In this document: positions 45,201 through 57,653 of the stretch, in pieces
Layout: each line of letters begins with the position of its first letter
Position numbering within the stretch: the first letter of the stretch is position 1
NCBI RefSeq assembly: GCF_033568475.1
Contig: NC_133123.1
Location: 157,743,753-157,807,752 of the forward strand
Direction of reading: 5' to 3'
DNA: 64,000 nucleotides
From: Henckelia pumila
Lineage: Eukaryota > Streptophyta > Magnoliopsida > Lamiales > Gesneriaceae
The notes under the pieces: generated by a model
Seen by the model: only the letters and a program-made list of their open reading frames with translations
What the model was told of the DNA's origin: nothing
Database searches by the model: none
Translations under genes and position numbers: made by a program

Positions 45201-47486
45201 TCCCCACAGCAAAATGGGGTGGCTGAAAGAAGGAACCGTACTTTAAAAGAAGCAGCCAGAACTATGATTGCTGATTCAAATGTTTCTCAAAGGCTTTGGG
45301 CAGAAGCAGTTAACACAGCTTGCTATACTCAAAACAGATCTATGATTAATAAACGATTTAACAAAACTCCATATGAGATCTGGAATGACACAAAACCTGA
45401 TATTTCATACTTCAAAATTTTTGGGTGCAAATGCTTTATCCACAACAATGGCAAAAACCATTTGACAGCCTTCGATGCCAAAGCAGACGAAGGAACTTTT
45501 ATTGGTTACTCAGCCGTTAGCAGAGCTTATCGAGTGTTCAATCAAAGATCACTAACGGTCGAGGAAACCATTCATGTTGTTTTTGATGAATCTACTCTTT
45601 GTACAGAACAAACTCAAGGGAGCATAAATGATCTGAGTCACAGATTGGAAAACACAAATCTACAGGAAGAGAGTGACAGTGATCTATATCCTCCAAAGAA
45701 GGATGATCCAGCTCCCTCTACCGTTTGTGATCAAACAAGGCCAGAAGTGGATCCACCGGTTGATAACGATCCTCCTGCCAATGATGATCCAGTAAACGAG
45801 GACGTTCATCAACCAATTGATGACAACCCTTTAGGGAATTATTTTAGGTGGAACAAAGATCATCCACCTGGGTTGGTCATAGGTGACCCTTCTGCTCCTC
45901 GTAAAACACGTGGTCAAATGATTAATGAATTCTTGCATGCAGCTTTCATATCTCAGGTAGAGCCCAAGAAGATAGATGAAGCCCTATCAGATGCCAGCTG
46001 GATCGAGGCAATGCAAGAAGAACTGAATCAATTCACCCGCAACAATGTTTGGCATCTAGTTCCTCGACCGGAAAATCAAAATGTGGTTGGAACTAGATGG
46101 GTGTTTCGTAACAAGCTCGATGAACATGGCACTGTTGTGCGTAACAAAGCTCGACTTGTTGCTCAAGGATTCAGACAAGAAGAAGGCATAGACTTTGAGG
46201 AATCTTTCGCGCCAGTTGCAAGACTAGAAGCAATCCGCATCTTTCTTGCCTATGCAGCTTTTAAGGATTTTAAAGTTTATCAAATGGATGTCAAGTCTGC
46301 ATTCCTCAATGGTCTACTTCAAGAAGAGGTGTACGTTGAACAACCACCAGGTTTTGTCAATCCTACTCATCCTCAATATATCTATAAACTTGACAAAGCT
46401 CTTTATGGATTAAAACAAGCACCACGTGCTTGGTATGACACATTACTAAAATTTTTACTGGAACATGATTTCCAAATTGGAACGGTCGATAAGACCCTGT
46501 TTAAATTTGTAAAAGGTGATCATGTGTTACTAGTACAAATTTATGTTGATGACATTATATTTGGGTCAACTAACCCCAAGTTGTGCTCAAAGTTCTCTAA
46601 GCTAATGCAGGAGAAGTTTGAAATGAGCATGATAGGCGAGCTAAACTTCTTTCTTGGACTTCAAGTGAAGCAACTTGAAACTGGAATATTTATCAATCAG
46701 TCCAAGTATGCCAAGGAATTGGTAAAGAAGTTTGGAATGGAACAATGCTCAACTGCATCTACCCCCATGAGTACATCAATCAAGCTTGATAAAGATGAAG
46801 GGGGAATTCCGGTCGAGGTAACCATGTATCGAGGCCTTATTGGCTCATTGCTTTATTTGACTGCCAGTCGACCGGATATTATGTATTCAGTCTGTCTATG
46901 TGCTAGATTTCAAGCAGCACCTAAGCAATCTCATTTCATTGCTGCCAAACGAATCATTAAATATATTAAGGGAACTACTAATGTGGGTCTTTGGTATCCC
47001 AAAGATTCAAATCTTAATCTTATTGGCTATTCAGATGCAGATTATGCAGGGTGTAGAATTGATCGCAAAAGTACAAGCGGCACATGTCAATTCCTTGGAG
47101 ATAGACTGATTTCGTGGTCAAGTAAGAAGCAGACATCAATTGCTACCTCGACCGCCGAAGCAGAATACCTTGCTGCTGGCAGCTGTTGTGCTCAAATACT
47201 TTGGATTCAACAGCAGCTTAAGGATTATGGAATCCGGTCGAGTGAAGCTCCAATCTACTGTGACAATACAAGTGCCATAGCCATCACTCACAATCCAGTG
47301 ATGCACTCTAGGACAAAGCACATTGATGTCAGGCATCACTTTATCCGAGATCATGTCTTAAAAAAGGAAATCAAGCTGGAATACATCTCTACCGATCAGC
47401 AAGCAGCAGACATATTCACCAAGCCTCTACCGGACGCTAAGTTTTCTTATTTTCGAAATATTCTTGGCTTAGTAGATCTGAGTTAG
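42246..47486 (+). pseudogene. Gag-Pol of the Sirevirus-like Copia element (two in-frame stops)
   Basis: One frame from the ATG at 42246 to the stop at 47484-47486, interrupted by TAA at 42414-42416 and TAG at 44256-44258. The order is: Gag with a UBN2-like domain, CCHC knuckle CFNCGKPGHFIAEC (about 43108), an acidic and coiled-coil Gag tail, protease [13 protein letters not shown] (Asp at 44352), GAG-pre-integrase zinc region, integrase with [17 protein letters not shown] and [10 protein letters not shown] (DDE complete), reverse transcriptase with YVDDI (about 46543), and RNase H with SDADYAG, STAEAEY and a final CDN/KHIDVR block. All enzyme motifs are kept. The second stop lies between Gag and protease, where some Sireviruses use recoding, so it might not be fatal; the first, 57 codons into Gag, probably is. 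Confidence 0.92.
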
Positions 47487-47853
47487 TATGCATGTGTTTA
47501 GGGGGAATAATTGCCATTATGACATTAATAGCTTAGCTTTTACATTGCCATAAATATTGGCATATCATCCGCCTTAAACTAGTGTCTGACAGGCTTAGTA
47601 CTAGCAGCCTTGTGCTTTGAACCAGTTGACATTAATTGGGCGCGGTGATTATTCTCCTCAAAATTTTTTTTTGAATTTCAAAAACACTTTTTCATGACGT
47701 CACCCTATGGCCCATAGGTTCCTATATATATCTCTTTACACTCGTATATCAACCTTTCACATTTGCTAAAGCCTTCATATTGCACTAAACGCTCCATCGA
47801 ATTATTCTCTAGATTTTGCTTACTTTATGCTCTAGTTTCTATCTACAGCTATC
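47487..47853 (+). promoter_or_regulatory. Pol/env-like spacer with internal purine tract and TATA-like site
   Basis: A G-rich tract TAGGGGGAATAA just after pol (about 47499-47510) resembles a polypurine tract. TATATATA at 47723-47730 lies about 125 bp before the env-like ATG and could drive its own transcript. Inference only. Confidence 0.35.
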
Positions 47854-49970
47854 ATGTCGATCCAGAAGACCTGCCTGGCAATCAACTTTGACTCCGTGGT
47901 TAAGGCAAACAATGCAGGAATTACAGAGGTCTTCACCATGCTTGAAGTCTCTGGACTGAAGAAATTTCTGGAATGCAGTGCCATCTGCGATTTGCCTGTT
48001 TTGAAGGAGTTCTTCGCCACCGCTCAAATCGAGCATGGGACTATCAAATGCTTGATCAAGACAGAGGCCTACTCCTTCAATCAGAAGTTCTTCGCCAGCA
48101 CATTTGATCTGCCCTCCAGGGGTTTGACAAAATGCACGGATCTTCCAGATGGTAACTGCTCTTATTGGTTGAAGGAGTTCTCCACTACTGATGCTCCGAT
48201 CAAACTGCCGGCCCAGAAGACATCTCTCAAAGCTCCATTCAGGCTACTGACTAATATCGTGGCCAAGAATCTTCTGGCCAAGGCTGGATCTTACGACAAA
48301 GTGACGCTGGAGAAATTTCAATACATGGCTTGTATTGCCTCCAAGATCAACATAAACTGGTCAGACATTCTGTTCAATATTCTATGTGAAATGATCAGGG
48401 GCAAAGGGCAATCCGAGGGATTTGCTTTGCAAATCTGCCATATCTTGGGCGTCCTTGGAGTGGACTTCTCCAAGACTGAGCCTCTGCATCCCACCAAATG
48501 GCTCAACAAGTCCACGATTCTCAAATTTCTGAGCAAGAAAGAGACTGCGGTCGACACCTTGCCCTCGACCGCAAAGGTTATTGCTATCCCTCAACCGCTT
48601 TCAACGGTTCCGGTCGTGGCCAAACCAGTCTATACCAAGAAGTCTGCCAAGCGCCAACTGATCATCGAATCTGACTCTGAAGACGAATCACGTGAGAATG
48701 TTCCACTGATTCAAGCTTTCAGCAAGTCATCTCCTTCGGTCTCCAAAGCAGCTGTGTCATCCACGTCTGCAGGCGAGAAGAAGAGGCAGCACAAGAAGTT
48801 AAAGTCTCTTTCTGGACTTGCTCCTACCCTGCCAACGGTCGAGACTACTACCGCTGTTGCTTCTACTGCTCCTCAGGGTGTGATAATCCGAGAAGGTGCC
48901 TCATCAGCTCCTAAGGTCACTCTAGCTGATCCCAAAGACAAAGGGAAAGGTGTGATGATCTACACACCCAAGGCTCAACCAGCAGCTACGGTAGAACTCA
49001 ATTTGATCATCTCTCACGTGCTCCGTACTGTCAAGCGTCATCTACAACGTTTTGACAAATGGCATCACTCCCGCACTCACTTGACACTCGCTCAAATATT
49101 TCCTAAATGGAAATCTCTAAACGTCATTGAGCAGAAGATGCTTCTATTTGCTGATACTGAAGATATCGTGGAGGCTCTGGGAAGAAGACAGCTCATAGAC
49201 TTGAAGCTTCGAGGAAGCCTGCTATCTCTGCTAATTAATGAGCGTGTCAAGAATTTCAAATCCAAGAGTCCTACCGCTGCCGATGACTTTGTGATTTTGA
49301 CTGGACTACAGGATAGTCTACGTCAAATCACTCAACTACTTCAGCACTTCCAAGCTCTCAACAATGTCAAAACACCAGCTTCAGCAGCCTGTTTACAAGC
49401 TTATGTGCTGGAAGCACAAGTGATGATGAAGACCTTTCTCACTCAAGATCAGGGTGAAGAAGACGTCTATGCTCTCCCTTCTTCAGATGGGATTCTGACC
49501 GATCTCATCACTGCTGACCTCTTTCAATCATCTGCTCTAAAATCGAGTGTGGCAGCATCTTCATCAGTCGACCCCTCCTCAACCGCAGTCCAAGCAGTCA
49601 CTCAACAGGAAGCAGTTGTAATTGCTCACTCCTCTCCAGTGACGACCGCTCTCACCTCTCCAAGTCATCTACAAGATGTTTCAGAAGTGGCTGCACAAGA
49701 GATACCTGTCACCTCTGTGACAGAGGCTCCTTGCAGTAGTGCAGCAATAGTGCCCCCAATGGAGATACCAAGCACTATTGTATCACCTGCATCTCCAGTA
49801 CAGCAAGTGACTGATGCTGATCAAGCACATCAACCGTCTCCATCCACTGAAAAGTTTATGGAAGATCTCATTATGGATGAACCAAGTGCTGATCCTGATA
49901 CTCCACCAACCATATTGGCTGCAGTCGAAACAATTACATCTCCAACTGTACCATTATTGGAAGGTCCATC

Positions 49971-51836
49971 TGTAAGAGTGGGTGCCCAGTGAGCCAACTG
50001 TGTGGCTATGGGCTTTGATGACTCTTTGTATAAACAATCTCTTGTTTAATATTATTTACACTTTTATGGCAATGACTTTATATTACTTCATATTGTTATA
50101 TTGTGATATACTATTGTTGTTTTGATAAAGACCTTGAATATACTATAGTGTATGTAAGATGTGGTAGAACATGGAGATGTCTATCATGAAATACATCTTA
50201 TAGTCACTGTATGTTCTAAAACCGTTCCTAGTCGATTGAGCCGTCCGATAATAAGGATAAGGATCGCTCGAGTTTGAGACTAGCATTTGCGATGCGGAGT
50301 ACCACGTTTCATTGGTAGGGAACATGGAGATGTTCGAAGCATGCAAATGGATATTCATAGGATGAATAATCGAACTACCCTATCCGGACTTTCCAAGTGG
50401 TTATCACTTATCGAGTGGATTAAGTCCGCGGTTTTGGTTGTACACCATTAGTCCTTACGACTTGAAACATCATGGAGACTCTATATGCTAGTGCTGTGCT
50501 TTGACTCGTTTACCGACTCTATGGGGGTCATCAGGTGTCGAGATTGGGTACAGTTACGACACATATAGGAGTCAATGCATTGTTGTCAAGGATTCACCAC
50601 ATACTTGCGAGTGTGGATATCCTATGCGATCTGAGGAGATATTAGTGTGATAAATCTCTGGCCAGAGTAATTGATGTGATTTAAGAAATGGTTTCTTAGT
50701 AGCACATGCGATGTCACTAATTTGATCTTCAAGATGTATTGCATAGTTATCGAATCTTGAGCGACTCTCGATATACCAATGGTTGTTGATTCGATCGGGA
50801 TATATGGATGAAGGGACCGTACTGTACGCTAACCAAAATCTACTGGTTCTTGTAGGCACTATCAGTGATACCTAGGGAATCATGGGGCGATGTTGCTAGG
50901 CGCTTTACCATGATTCGTTGGGCAAGTCGGAAAGTGTTGTTCCGAGTCACAAGGAGTTGTGAGCCCACGGCTAGCTGTATCCCTGAACCATTGAGGGTCA
51001 CACAGTGTAATGGAGTTTTAATCCCCGTTGAGATAGTTAAATTTAAAGAGTTAAATTTAATGAACTAAGGAGTTGGACTTCTTAATTAAGAGTAAGGGAG
51101 TAGGGTTTCCTAAAATGACATAGGGATGGACATTTTTGGAAACCACTGAATTCGGATTCAGGAAAATTTATTTTGACTTTAAAACGTGCAGAAATGGTTT
51201 CTGTGCACATTGGTGAAATCGTTTCATCAATCGGAGTCACGATGAATTTTATATTAATTTCTGAACGAGCGGGCTTTGCTTGTCGGGCCCCAGCTTATGA
51301 TTAATGGGCCCTAAGGTGTTAGTGGCCTGCATTATAAATAAGTTATTTCAGTACAGAAATTACACACAACAGGTCATAATTTTTGAGAGCAAAAATCGAA
51401 AAACCCTAGCTCTCTCAAATAATATTTCGGCCGCCCCCTTGCTCTGTCACAGAGAAATTCCGGTCTGTGATTTTGAATCACAGTAAGGAATAACGAATCA
51501 AATTCGTGTATTCTCTTCGCAGAAAACTTCTGATAGATTTTCTAGTGCAATCTATCAGAGGGATTAAACCTCTGTTCGTGGACCTGATTGAAGGCGTTCA
51601 TCGGTTCCAGGGAGAGACAACAAGAGCAGAATTGTTCTGTTGGTGTCCATTAATCTCGTTGCGAGATTTGAGGTAAAATTTATTTAATTGTTATTTAAAT
51701 TTTACACAAACAATAATTCAATCGTTGTATGGTTGATACCCACACCATGGAATCGTTCCATGAGAAAATTTTTAAACTTCCGCTGCACCGGGTATCAATC
51801 GTTTAATTGGTCTGGGAACTCGCCAGTTCTACAACA
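49971..51836 (+). repeat. 5' LTR of the nested Copia
   Basis: TGTAAGAGTGGGTGCCC...AGTTCTACAACA. TATA-like TATAAAT at 51334-51340. Confidence 0.96.
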
Positions 51837-51837
51837 G

Positions 51838-51856
51838 TGGTATCAAAGCCAGGTTG
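51838..51856 (+). promoter_or_regulatory. Primer-binding site of the nested Copia
   Basis: TGGTATCAAAGCCAGG immediately after the 5' LTR, a Met-tRNA-type primer site. Confidence 0.85.
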
Positions 51857-51950
51857 CTCAGATCAATCGATTGAATTAATCAATTGTACAAAATTTTTGA
51901 GTCTCGGTTTTTGAAACAAAATAAATATTTTTAATAAAAATTTTTTTTTT

Positions 51951-52210
51951 CCGGGGGCGAAACCCGGGCAGCGATTGGATCGCTGCCCGGAAGGGGCAGC
52001 GATGGTCGCTGCCCCCAGGGGCGGCGCACGGCGCCGGGCGCTGCGCAGGGCAGCGCTCGGCGCCGCCCAGGGGCGGCGCTCGGCGCCGCCAGCGGCGGCG
52101 CCAGGCGCCGCCAGGGCAGCAAGCGTTGCTGCCCTAAGGGGGCAGCCGGGCTGCCCCGGCCCGCGCCCCGGGTGCGGGCCAACCCGGGAGTGTCCCGGGT
52201 GGCCCGCGGG
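51951..52210 (+). repeat. GC-rich array of nine consecutive hairpins in the Copia leader
   Basis: About 240 bp of G and C in an AT-rich leader. Stems, loops and positions: CCGGGCAGCGAT, loop TGG (51964-51990); GGGGCAGCGA, loop TGG (51993-52015); GCGCTGC, loop GCAGG (52038-52056); GCGCCGCCC, loop AG (52060-52079); GGCGCCGCC, loop AGC (52082-52102); AGGGCAGCAA, loop GCG (52113-52135); GGGGCAGC, loop CGG (52139-52157); GGCCCGC, 9-nt loop (52158-52180); ACCCGGGA, loop GTG (52182-52200). A final CCCGCGGG palindrome closes the block. Short open frames inside it are by-products of the repeats. Confidence 0.95.
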
Positions 52211-52427
52211 AAAAATTAATATTTTATTAAAAATTAATTTTAATATGTTAAAATTTTATTTTTGGTCCGGTCAAAAATTGTTTTTGATTGGTTCACGAGA
52301 TTTCGGATCGAATTGTTCGAGTCCGTAAATTTTAAAATTGATTTTGGATAAATTTGAATTTTTGGAAAATTTTAATATTTTATCCGTAAATTGAATTTTG
52401 AAATCAATTATTTTGGTACAATTGATG

Positions 52428-52573
52428 ATAAGATATGATCTTATGATATTGAGTAAAATATGATTTTATTTGTAAAATTGGATTTTATAGATAAAATATG
52501 ATTTTATTTGATATGGAGATAAAATATGATTTTATATGTGAAATGTGATTTTATATATAAAATATGATTTTAT
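52428..52573 (+). repeat. AT-only hairpin series in the Copia leader
   Basis: Seven imperfect copies of ATAAAAT-ATG-ATTTTAT and variants (loops ATG, TGG, GTG), each able to form a short stem with a 3-nt loop. The first has GATAAGAT/ATCTTAT arms at 52428-52444, the last is at 52557-52573. Confidence 0.85.
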
Positions 52574-53257
52574 CTTGTTTAAATTTGAATTGCCACAGCA
52601 TGTTATCCAATAAATTAATTTTGAATTAAATGTTATTGGATAAGGATGATCGATTGCCATGACCAATTTTGTAGGTGTATGTTAGGAATTTACATTTTGT
52701 CTTTATTGTTGTTGGTTTTATTAATGGGCCTGGTTTATGGCCCGATATGAATGTCATATGTAATAAAAGTGGGCTTGGTTTATAGCCCGTTCCCACCCCC
52801 TAAAAATGTATCCCCTACTTGTCATTGTTATTTATTGTAAATACATTAGATTTAGTGGGAGATCAAGATTTGAAGATGGTGGGCCCAGCAGACAATGAAG
52901 GAAATGTAAATTGGAAGCATATGTAATAGGATTGCATTTGCATACTGCATATTACCTAGGATTGGACTAAGACCCGTGATTGGCAACCACGGGTCAATTA
53001 GAAATGGAATCGATCATCCTATATAATATGTGATATTATGATTGTATGCATGTTTAGACATAAATTGCGTGAATCCGGCAATGCATGCAATAAATTAAAT
53101 ATGATGAGACAAATATTTTTATAAATAAAATCCCTCATTTTAAATATGATTTAAAATTTATATCAAGATAAATAAAGGAAATTTAAATATTGTTTAAATG
53201 TTCCTACCTTCCATCAACGGTCAATGTATGTGATGCTACCCGCGGATACGGTCCGGC

Positions 53258-53535
53258 TCATATTATTGGGGGGGCCCGTCCGTCGAAAAGCTGTACATTG
53301 GATCGACAAATGTTGTAAGTTGGGTGGAACTCCCATGGGATCGGCTCATATTATTGGGGGATCCACATGGCGACCGTCCATCACAACTTAATATTGATGG
53401 GTCATCTTGACATGTCACTTTAAACGGCGTCATATTATTGGGCCCTTATTGGACATGAGGTAAATACATGGGGGTTGCTTTGGAAGCAATTGGGCTCTAC
53501 CTTTTGAGAATTATGGTTGGCTGATATTATTCGGG
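53258..53535 (+). repeat. Leader repeats with TCATATTATTGGG
   Basis: The 13-mer occurs at 53258, about 53346 and about 53430, with a degenerate copy near 53523, spaced about 85-90 bp apart in the last part of the leader before gag. Role unknown. Confidence 0.75.
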
Positions 53536-53724
53536 ACCATAAGTTTGTCAATTGGACTCCATGTTCTCACTAAGGAAAAAGTTTCCCGTTTTCACTAGAG
53601 GGTGGTGAAATCGTTAAAATAGTGGGAGTGAGATTCATAAAATTAAATTCGCCTATTTTATGTCTTAGTAAATTGTTAAACAATCATTGATATATGTCTG
53701 TTTTCCTTTTCAGTATTTCATACA

Positions 53725-56700
53725 ATGAATTCGCGAAATCCTTTATTCTCGATCCTCGAACAAAACAAGCTGACTGGCGCCAACTATACGGAATGGTTCC
53801 GGAAGTTGAAGATTGTCTTAACTTCGGAGAAAATGCTCTATGTGTTAGAGAAAGCACCTCCGAAGGAAGCACCAGCTGATGTTAGTCCGGAGGAATTGGC
53901 CAAGCTTGATGCATGGTGGGACCATGACATCAAGACCAAATGCTATATGCAAGCCTCGATGTCTGATGAACTCCAGAGGCGATTTGAGGACACGGTGAAT
54001 GCTGCTGACATTCACGCGCAACTCAAGGAACTTTTTGGGGCTCAGTCGAGGGCTGAAAGGTTCTCTACTGTTAAGGAGTTGATGACGTGCCGCATGCGTG
54101 AAGGGACTTCGGTCCGTGATCATGGGGTACGAGTGATTTGGCTCATACAGAAGTTAGCGACCCTTGATTTGGTGTTGGAGCATGAACTCAATGTGGACTT
54201 GCTGCTTCTATCTCTTCCTTCTTCATTTGATGGATTCGTGATAAATTTTAATATGAACAAGATAGAGGCCACCCTTGAAGAGATGGTCAATATGCTCGTT
54301 ACATATGAATCCACACTTAAGAAGGATAAGCCAGCTTTCTTGGTGGGCTCCTCATCTTCTGCTAAGAAGGGGCCAAGTATGAAGGGCAAGAAACGTTCTG
54401 CCCCACCCAAGAAAGTGGAACCCGAGAAGAAGCAAAAGACAAAGGCTTCAAACAATGGAAAATCCAAGGATGTTTGCCATTACTGCAAGAAGCCGGGTCA
54501 TTGGAAGCGCAACTGCAAGGAGTATCTTGAGCAGTTAGGAACTGCAAAGGGTATGTTCTATATCGAAATAAACATGTCACTTAATACAACTTCTTGGGTA
54601 TTGGATACCGGATGTGGATCTCACATTTGCAATGATTTGCAGGTGATGACAAGAAGTCGCAGGCTTAGAATGGGTGAGACCCAGCTGAGGCTCGGGAATG
54701 GTTCCAGAGTTGAAGCTACGGCCATTGGAGATGTTTGTTTGATTTTGCAGAATGGTTTTAAATTATTGTTGAGAGATGTTTTATTTGTGCCAGATTTAAT
54801 TAAAAACATTATTTCTATTTCTATGCTTGATAGAGATGGTTATTCTTGTAATTTTGTGAATGAGATTTGCAATATTTACAAGAATGAATGTTTAATTGGA
54901 AATGGACAACTTGAAAACGATCTATACAATTTAAAACTAAAAGACGTTCCAGTGAATTGTATTGACAAACCGGCGACAACAAACAAAAGGAAAATCGATA
55001 GTCAAAACCCGGCAAACCTTTGGCACGCTAGACTAGGTCATATTTCCTCAAGGAGGATGAACAAGCTAGTGGGAGAGGGCATGTTTGATATGTCTGATAT
55101 TAACTCTCTACCTACTTGTGAATCCTGCCTAAAAGGAAAAATGACTAAATCTCCTTTTAAGGGGAAACCTGAGCGTAGTCAAAATCTGTTGGATTTGATC
55201 CATACAGATGTTTGTGGACCATTTAGAGTTGGGACTCAATATGGCCACACCTACTTCATTACCTTTACTGACGATTATTCAAGGTATGGGTATTTATATT
55301 TAATGAAATATAAGTCTGAAGCATTTGAAAAGTTCAAAGAATTCAAGGCTGAAGTAGAAAACAAGCTAGGTAAAAGTATTAAAGCACTTCGATCGGATCG
55401 AGGTGGAGAATACTTAAGTACCGAGTTTTTGGACTATCTGAAAGAGAATGGGATTCTCTCTCAGTGGACTCCTCCTATGACACCACAGCTTAATGGTGTA
55501 TCGGAGCGTCGTAATCGAACTTTGTTGGACATGGTTCGATCTATGATGAGCTTCACTGAGCTTCCACCTTCGTTTTGGGGCTATGCGCTTGAAACGGCGG
55601 TATTGTTGTTGAACAACGTCCACACTAAAGCAGTGGACAAAACACCATACGAGTTATGGAATGGCAAAGCTCCTAAGTATTCATACTTGAGGATTTGGGG
55701 ATGTCCTGCTTACGTGAAGCGGACAGTGGGAGATAAGTTGGATAGTCGATCCAGCTTATGTTATTTTGTAGGGTATCCGAAGAATTCAATCGGATATTAT
55801 TTCTATTATCCTGCTGAAACAAAGGTGTTTGTTTCTAGGAATGCCACCTTCTTGGAGAAGGAATTCTTATTGGATAAGAAAGGCGAGATGATGGAACTCG
55901 AAGAAGTTCGAGAAGAACCCGAAATACAAAATAACGATCCTACACCTCAGGAACCATTGCTGGACACGCCTGCACCTAGAAGATCCGAAAGGACTTCTAG
56001 ACCTCCAGTTCGATATGGTCTTCTTCTTGAAGGGGATCAAGATGAACCCGACATTGGATGTGATCCAAGAAACTTCAAGGAAGCAATTTCTGATGCGGAT
56101 TCGAATTTATGGCTTGAAGCTATGCAGTCAGAATTGGATTCGATGCATACAAACCAAGTTTGGTCTTTGGTAGATCCTCCCGATGGAATTGTTCCAATAG
56201 GGTGTAAATGGATCTACAAAAGAAAGCTTGGGCCTGATGGTAAGGTATTGACCTACAAGGCGCGATTGGTGGCGAAAGGTTATACTCAAAGGCAAGGAGT
56301 TGACTATGATGAAACCTTTTCACCAGTTGCTATGTTCAAGTCCATAAGAATCCTTATTGCCATAGCTGCATGGTATGACTATGAGATATGGCAAATGGAT
56401 GTGAAGACTGCTTTTTTTAATGGAGACATTAAGGAAGAAATCTATATGAAGCAGCCAGAGGGGTTCACATCCATGGGAAGCGAGCATAAGGTATGCAAGC
56501 TTCAGAGATCAATTTATGGTCTAAAACAAGCATCAAGAAGTTGGAACCAGAAATTTGATGAAACAATAAAAGATTTTGGTTTCATCAAGAACCCGGAGGA
56601 ACCGTGCGTGTACAAGAAAGTAGTTAAGGATGCTGTGACATTCTTAGTACTTTATGTTGATGACATCCTACTCATTGGGAATGATGTAGGGATGTTGCAG

Positions 56701-57639
56701 TCAACAAAGATATGATTATCAGGTAGATTTTCGATGAAGGATTTGGGAGAGGCATCCTACATTCTTGGGATATAGATCTATAGAGATAGGTCTAAGAGAA
56801 TGATAGGACTCACTCAATCAACCTACATCGATACCATATTGAAACGGTTTTCAATGGATGGGTCCAAGAGAGGACATCTACCCATGTGTCATGGAGTTTC
56901 TCTATCCAAGTCTATGTGTCCCAAGACTGAAGCAGAGATAGAGAATATGACACATGTACCATATGCGTCAGCTATAGGTAGTATCATGTATGGGATGATA
57001 TCTACCAGACCGGATGTAGCATTTGCTCTGAGTGTCACGAGCAGATATCAGTCTAATCCTGGTCAAATGCATTGGAAAGCCGTGAAGGACATTCTTAAGT
57101 ACTTGCGAAGGACTAAGAATATGTTCATGGTTTATGGAGGACGAGAACTCAAACTGGAAGGCTATACCGACTCTAGCTTCCAAAGTGATGTGGATGACTC
57201 GAAGTCTACCTCTGGATTTGTGTTCATGCTCAATGGCGGTGCTGTCTCTTGGAAGAGTTCCAAGCAGGACACCACAGCGGATTCCACCACTGAGGCTGAA
57301 TACATTGCAGCATCAGCTGCTGCTAAAGAGGCCGTTTGGATGAGGAATTTCGTCCAAGAGTTGGGCGTCATTCCTGAATTTGTTGGTCCAGTCCCGGTGT
57401 ACTGCGACAACACGGGTGCCGTTGCTCAAGCAAAGGAACCAAGGTCTCATCAAAGGTCCAAACACGTACTGAGGAAATACCACATAATCCGGGAGATTGT
57501 GGAAAGAGGAGACATCATTGTCGAACGAGTGGCCTCTGCAGACAATATCGCTGATCCGCTTACTAAGCCCTTGCCAGGACCATTGTTTGACAAACATCGC
57601 GAAGCAATGGGTCTACGTAGTATGACTAGTTGGCTATAG
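53725..57639 (+). pseudogene. Gag-Pol of the nested Copia element (two in-frame stops)
   Basis: One frame from the ATG at 53725 to the stop at 57637-57639, broken only by TGA at 56713-56715 and TAG at 56773-56775. Numbering before the first stop: CCHC knuckle CHYCKKPGHWKRNC at 251-264, protease WVLDTGCGSH with D294, integrase D495, D558 and E594 (spacing DD35E), reverse transcriptase with YVDD at 977-980. After the stops come the RT thumb/RNase H link and RNase H with the usual STSGF, TTEAEY and CDN blocks. The first stop falls just after YVDD and removes the RT end and RNase H. Each stop is one transition away from a sense codon, so the element may have been competent until very recently or may move with help from intact relatives. 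Confidence 0.93.
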
Positions 57640-57653
57640 GGCAAGTGGGAGAT
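57639..57653 (+). promoter_or_regulatory. Polypurine tract of the nested Copia
   Basis: GGGCAAGTGGGAGAT directly before the 3' LTR and just after the pol stop codon. Confidence 0.75.

Noticed and set aside
50143..50859. Small minus-strand frames in the nested Copia LTR, repeated at 57826-58542
   Set aside because: They appear twice only because the LTR is present twice; no domain and inside regulatory DNA.
51931..52328. Ala/Arg/Pro-rich open frames in the GC block
   Set aside because: They follow from the GC hairpin repeats on both strands; no protein character beyond composition.
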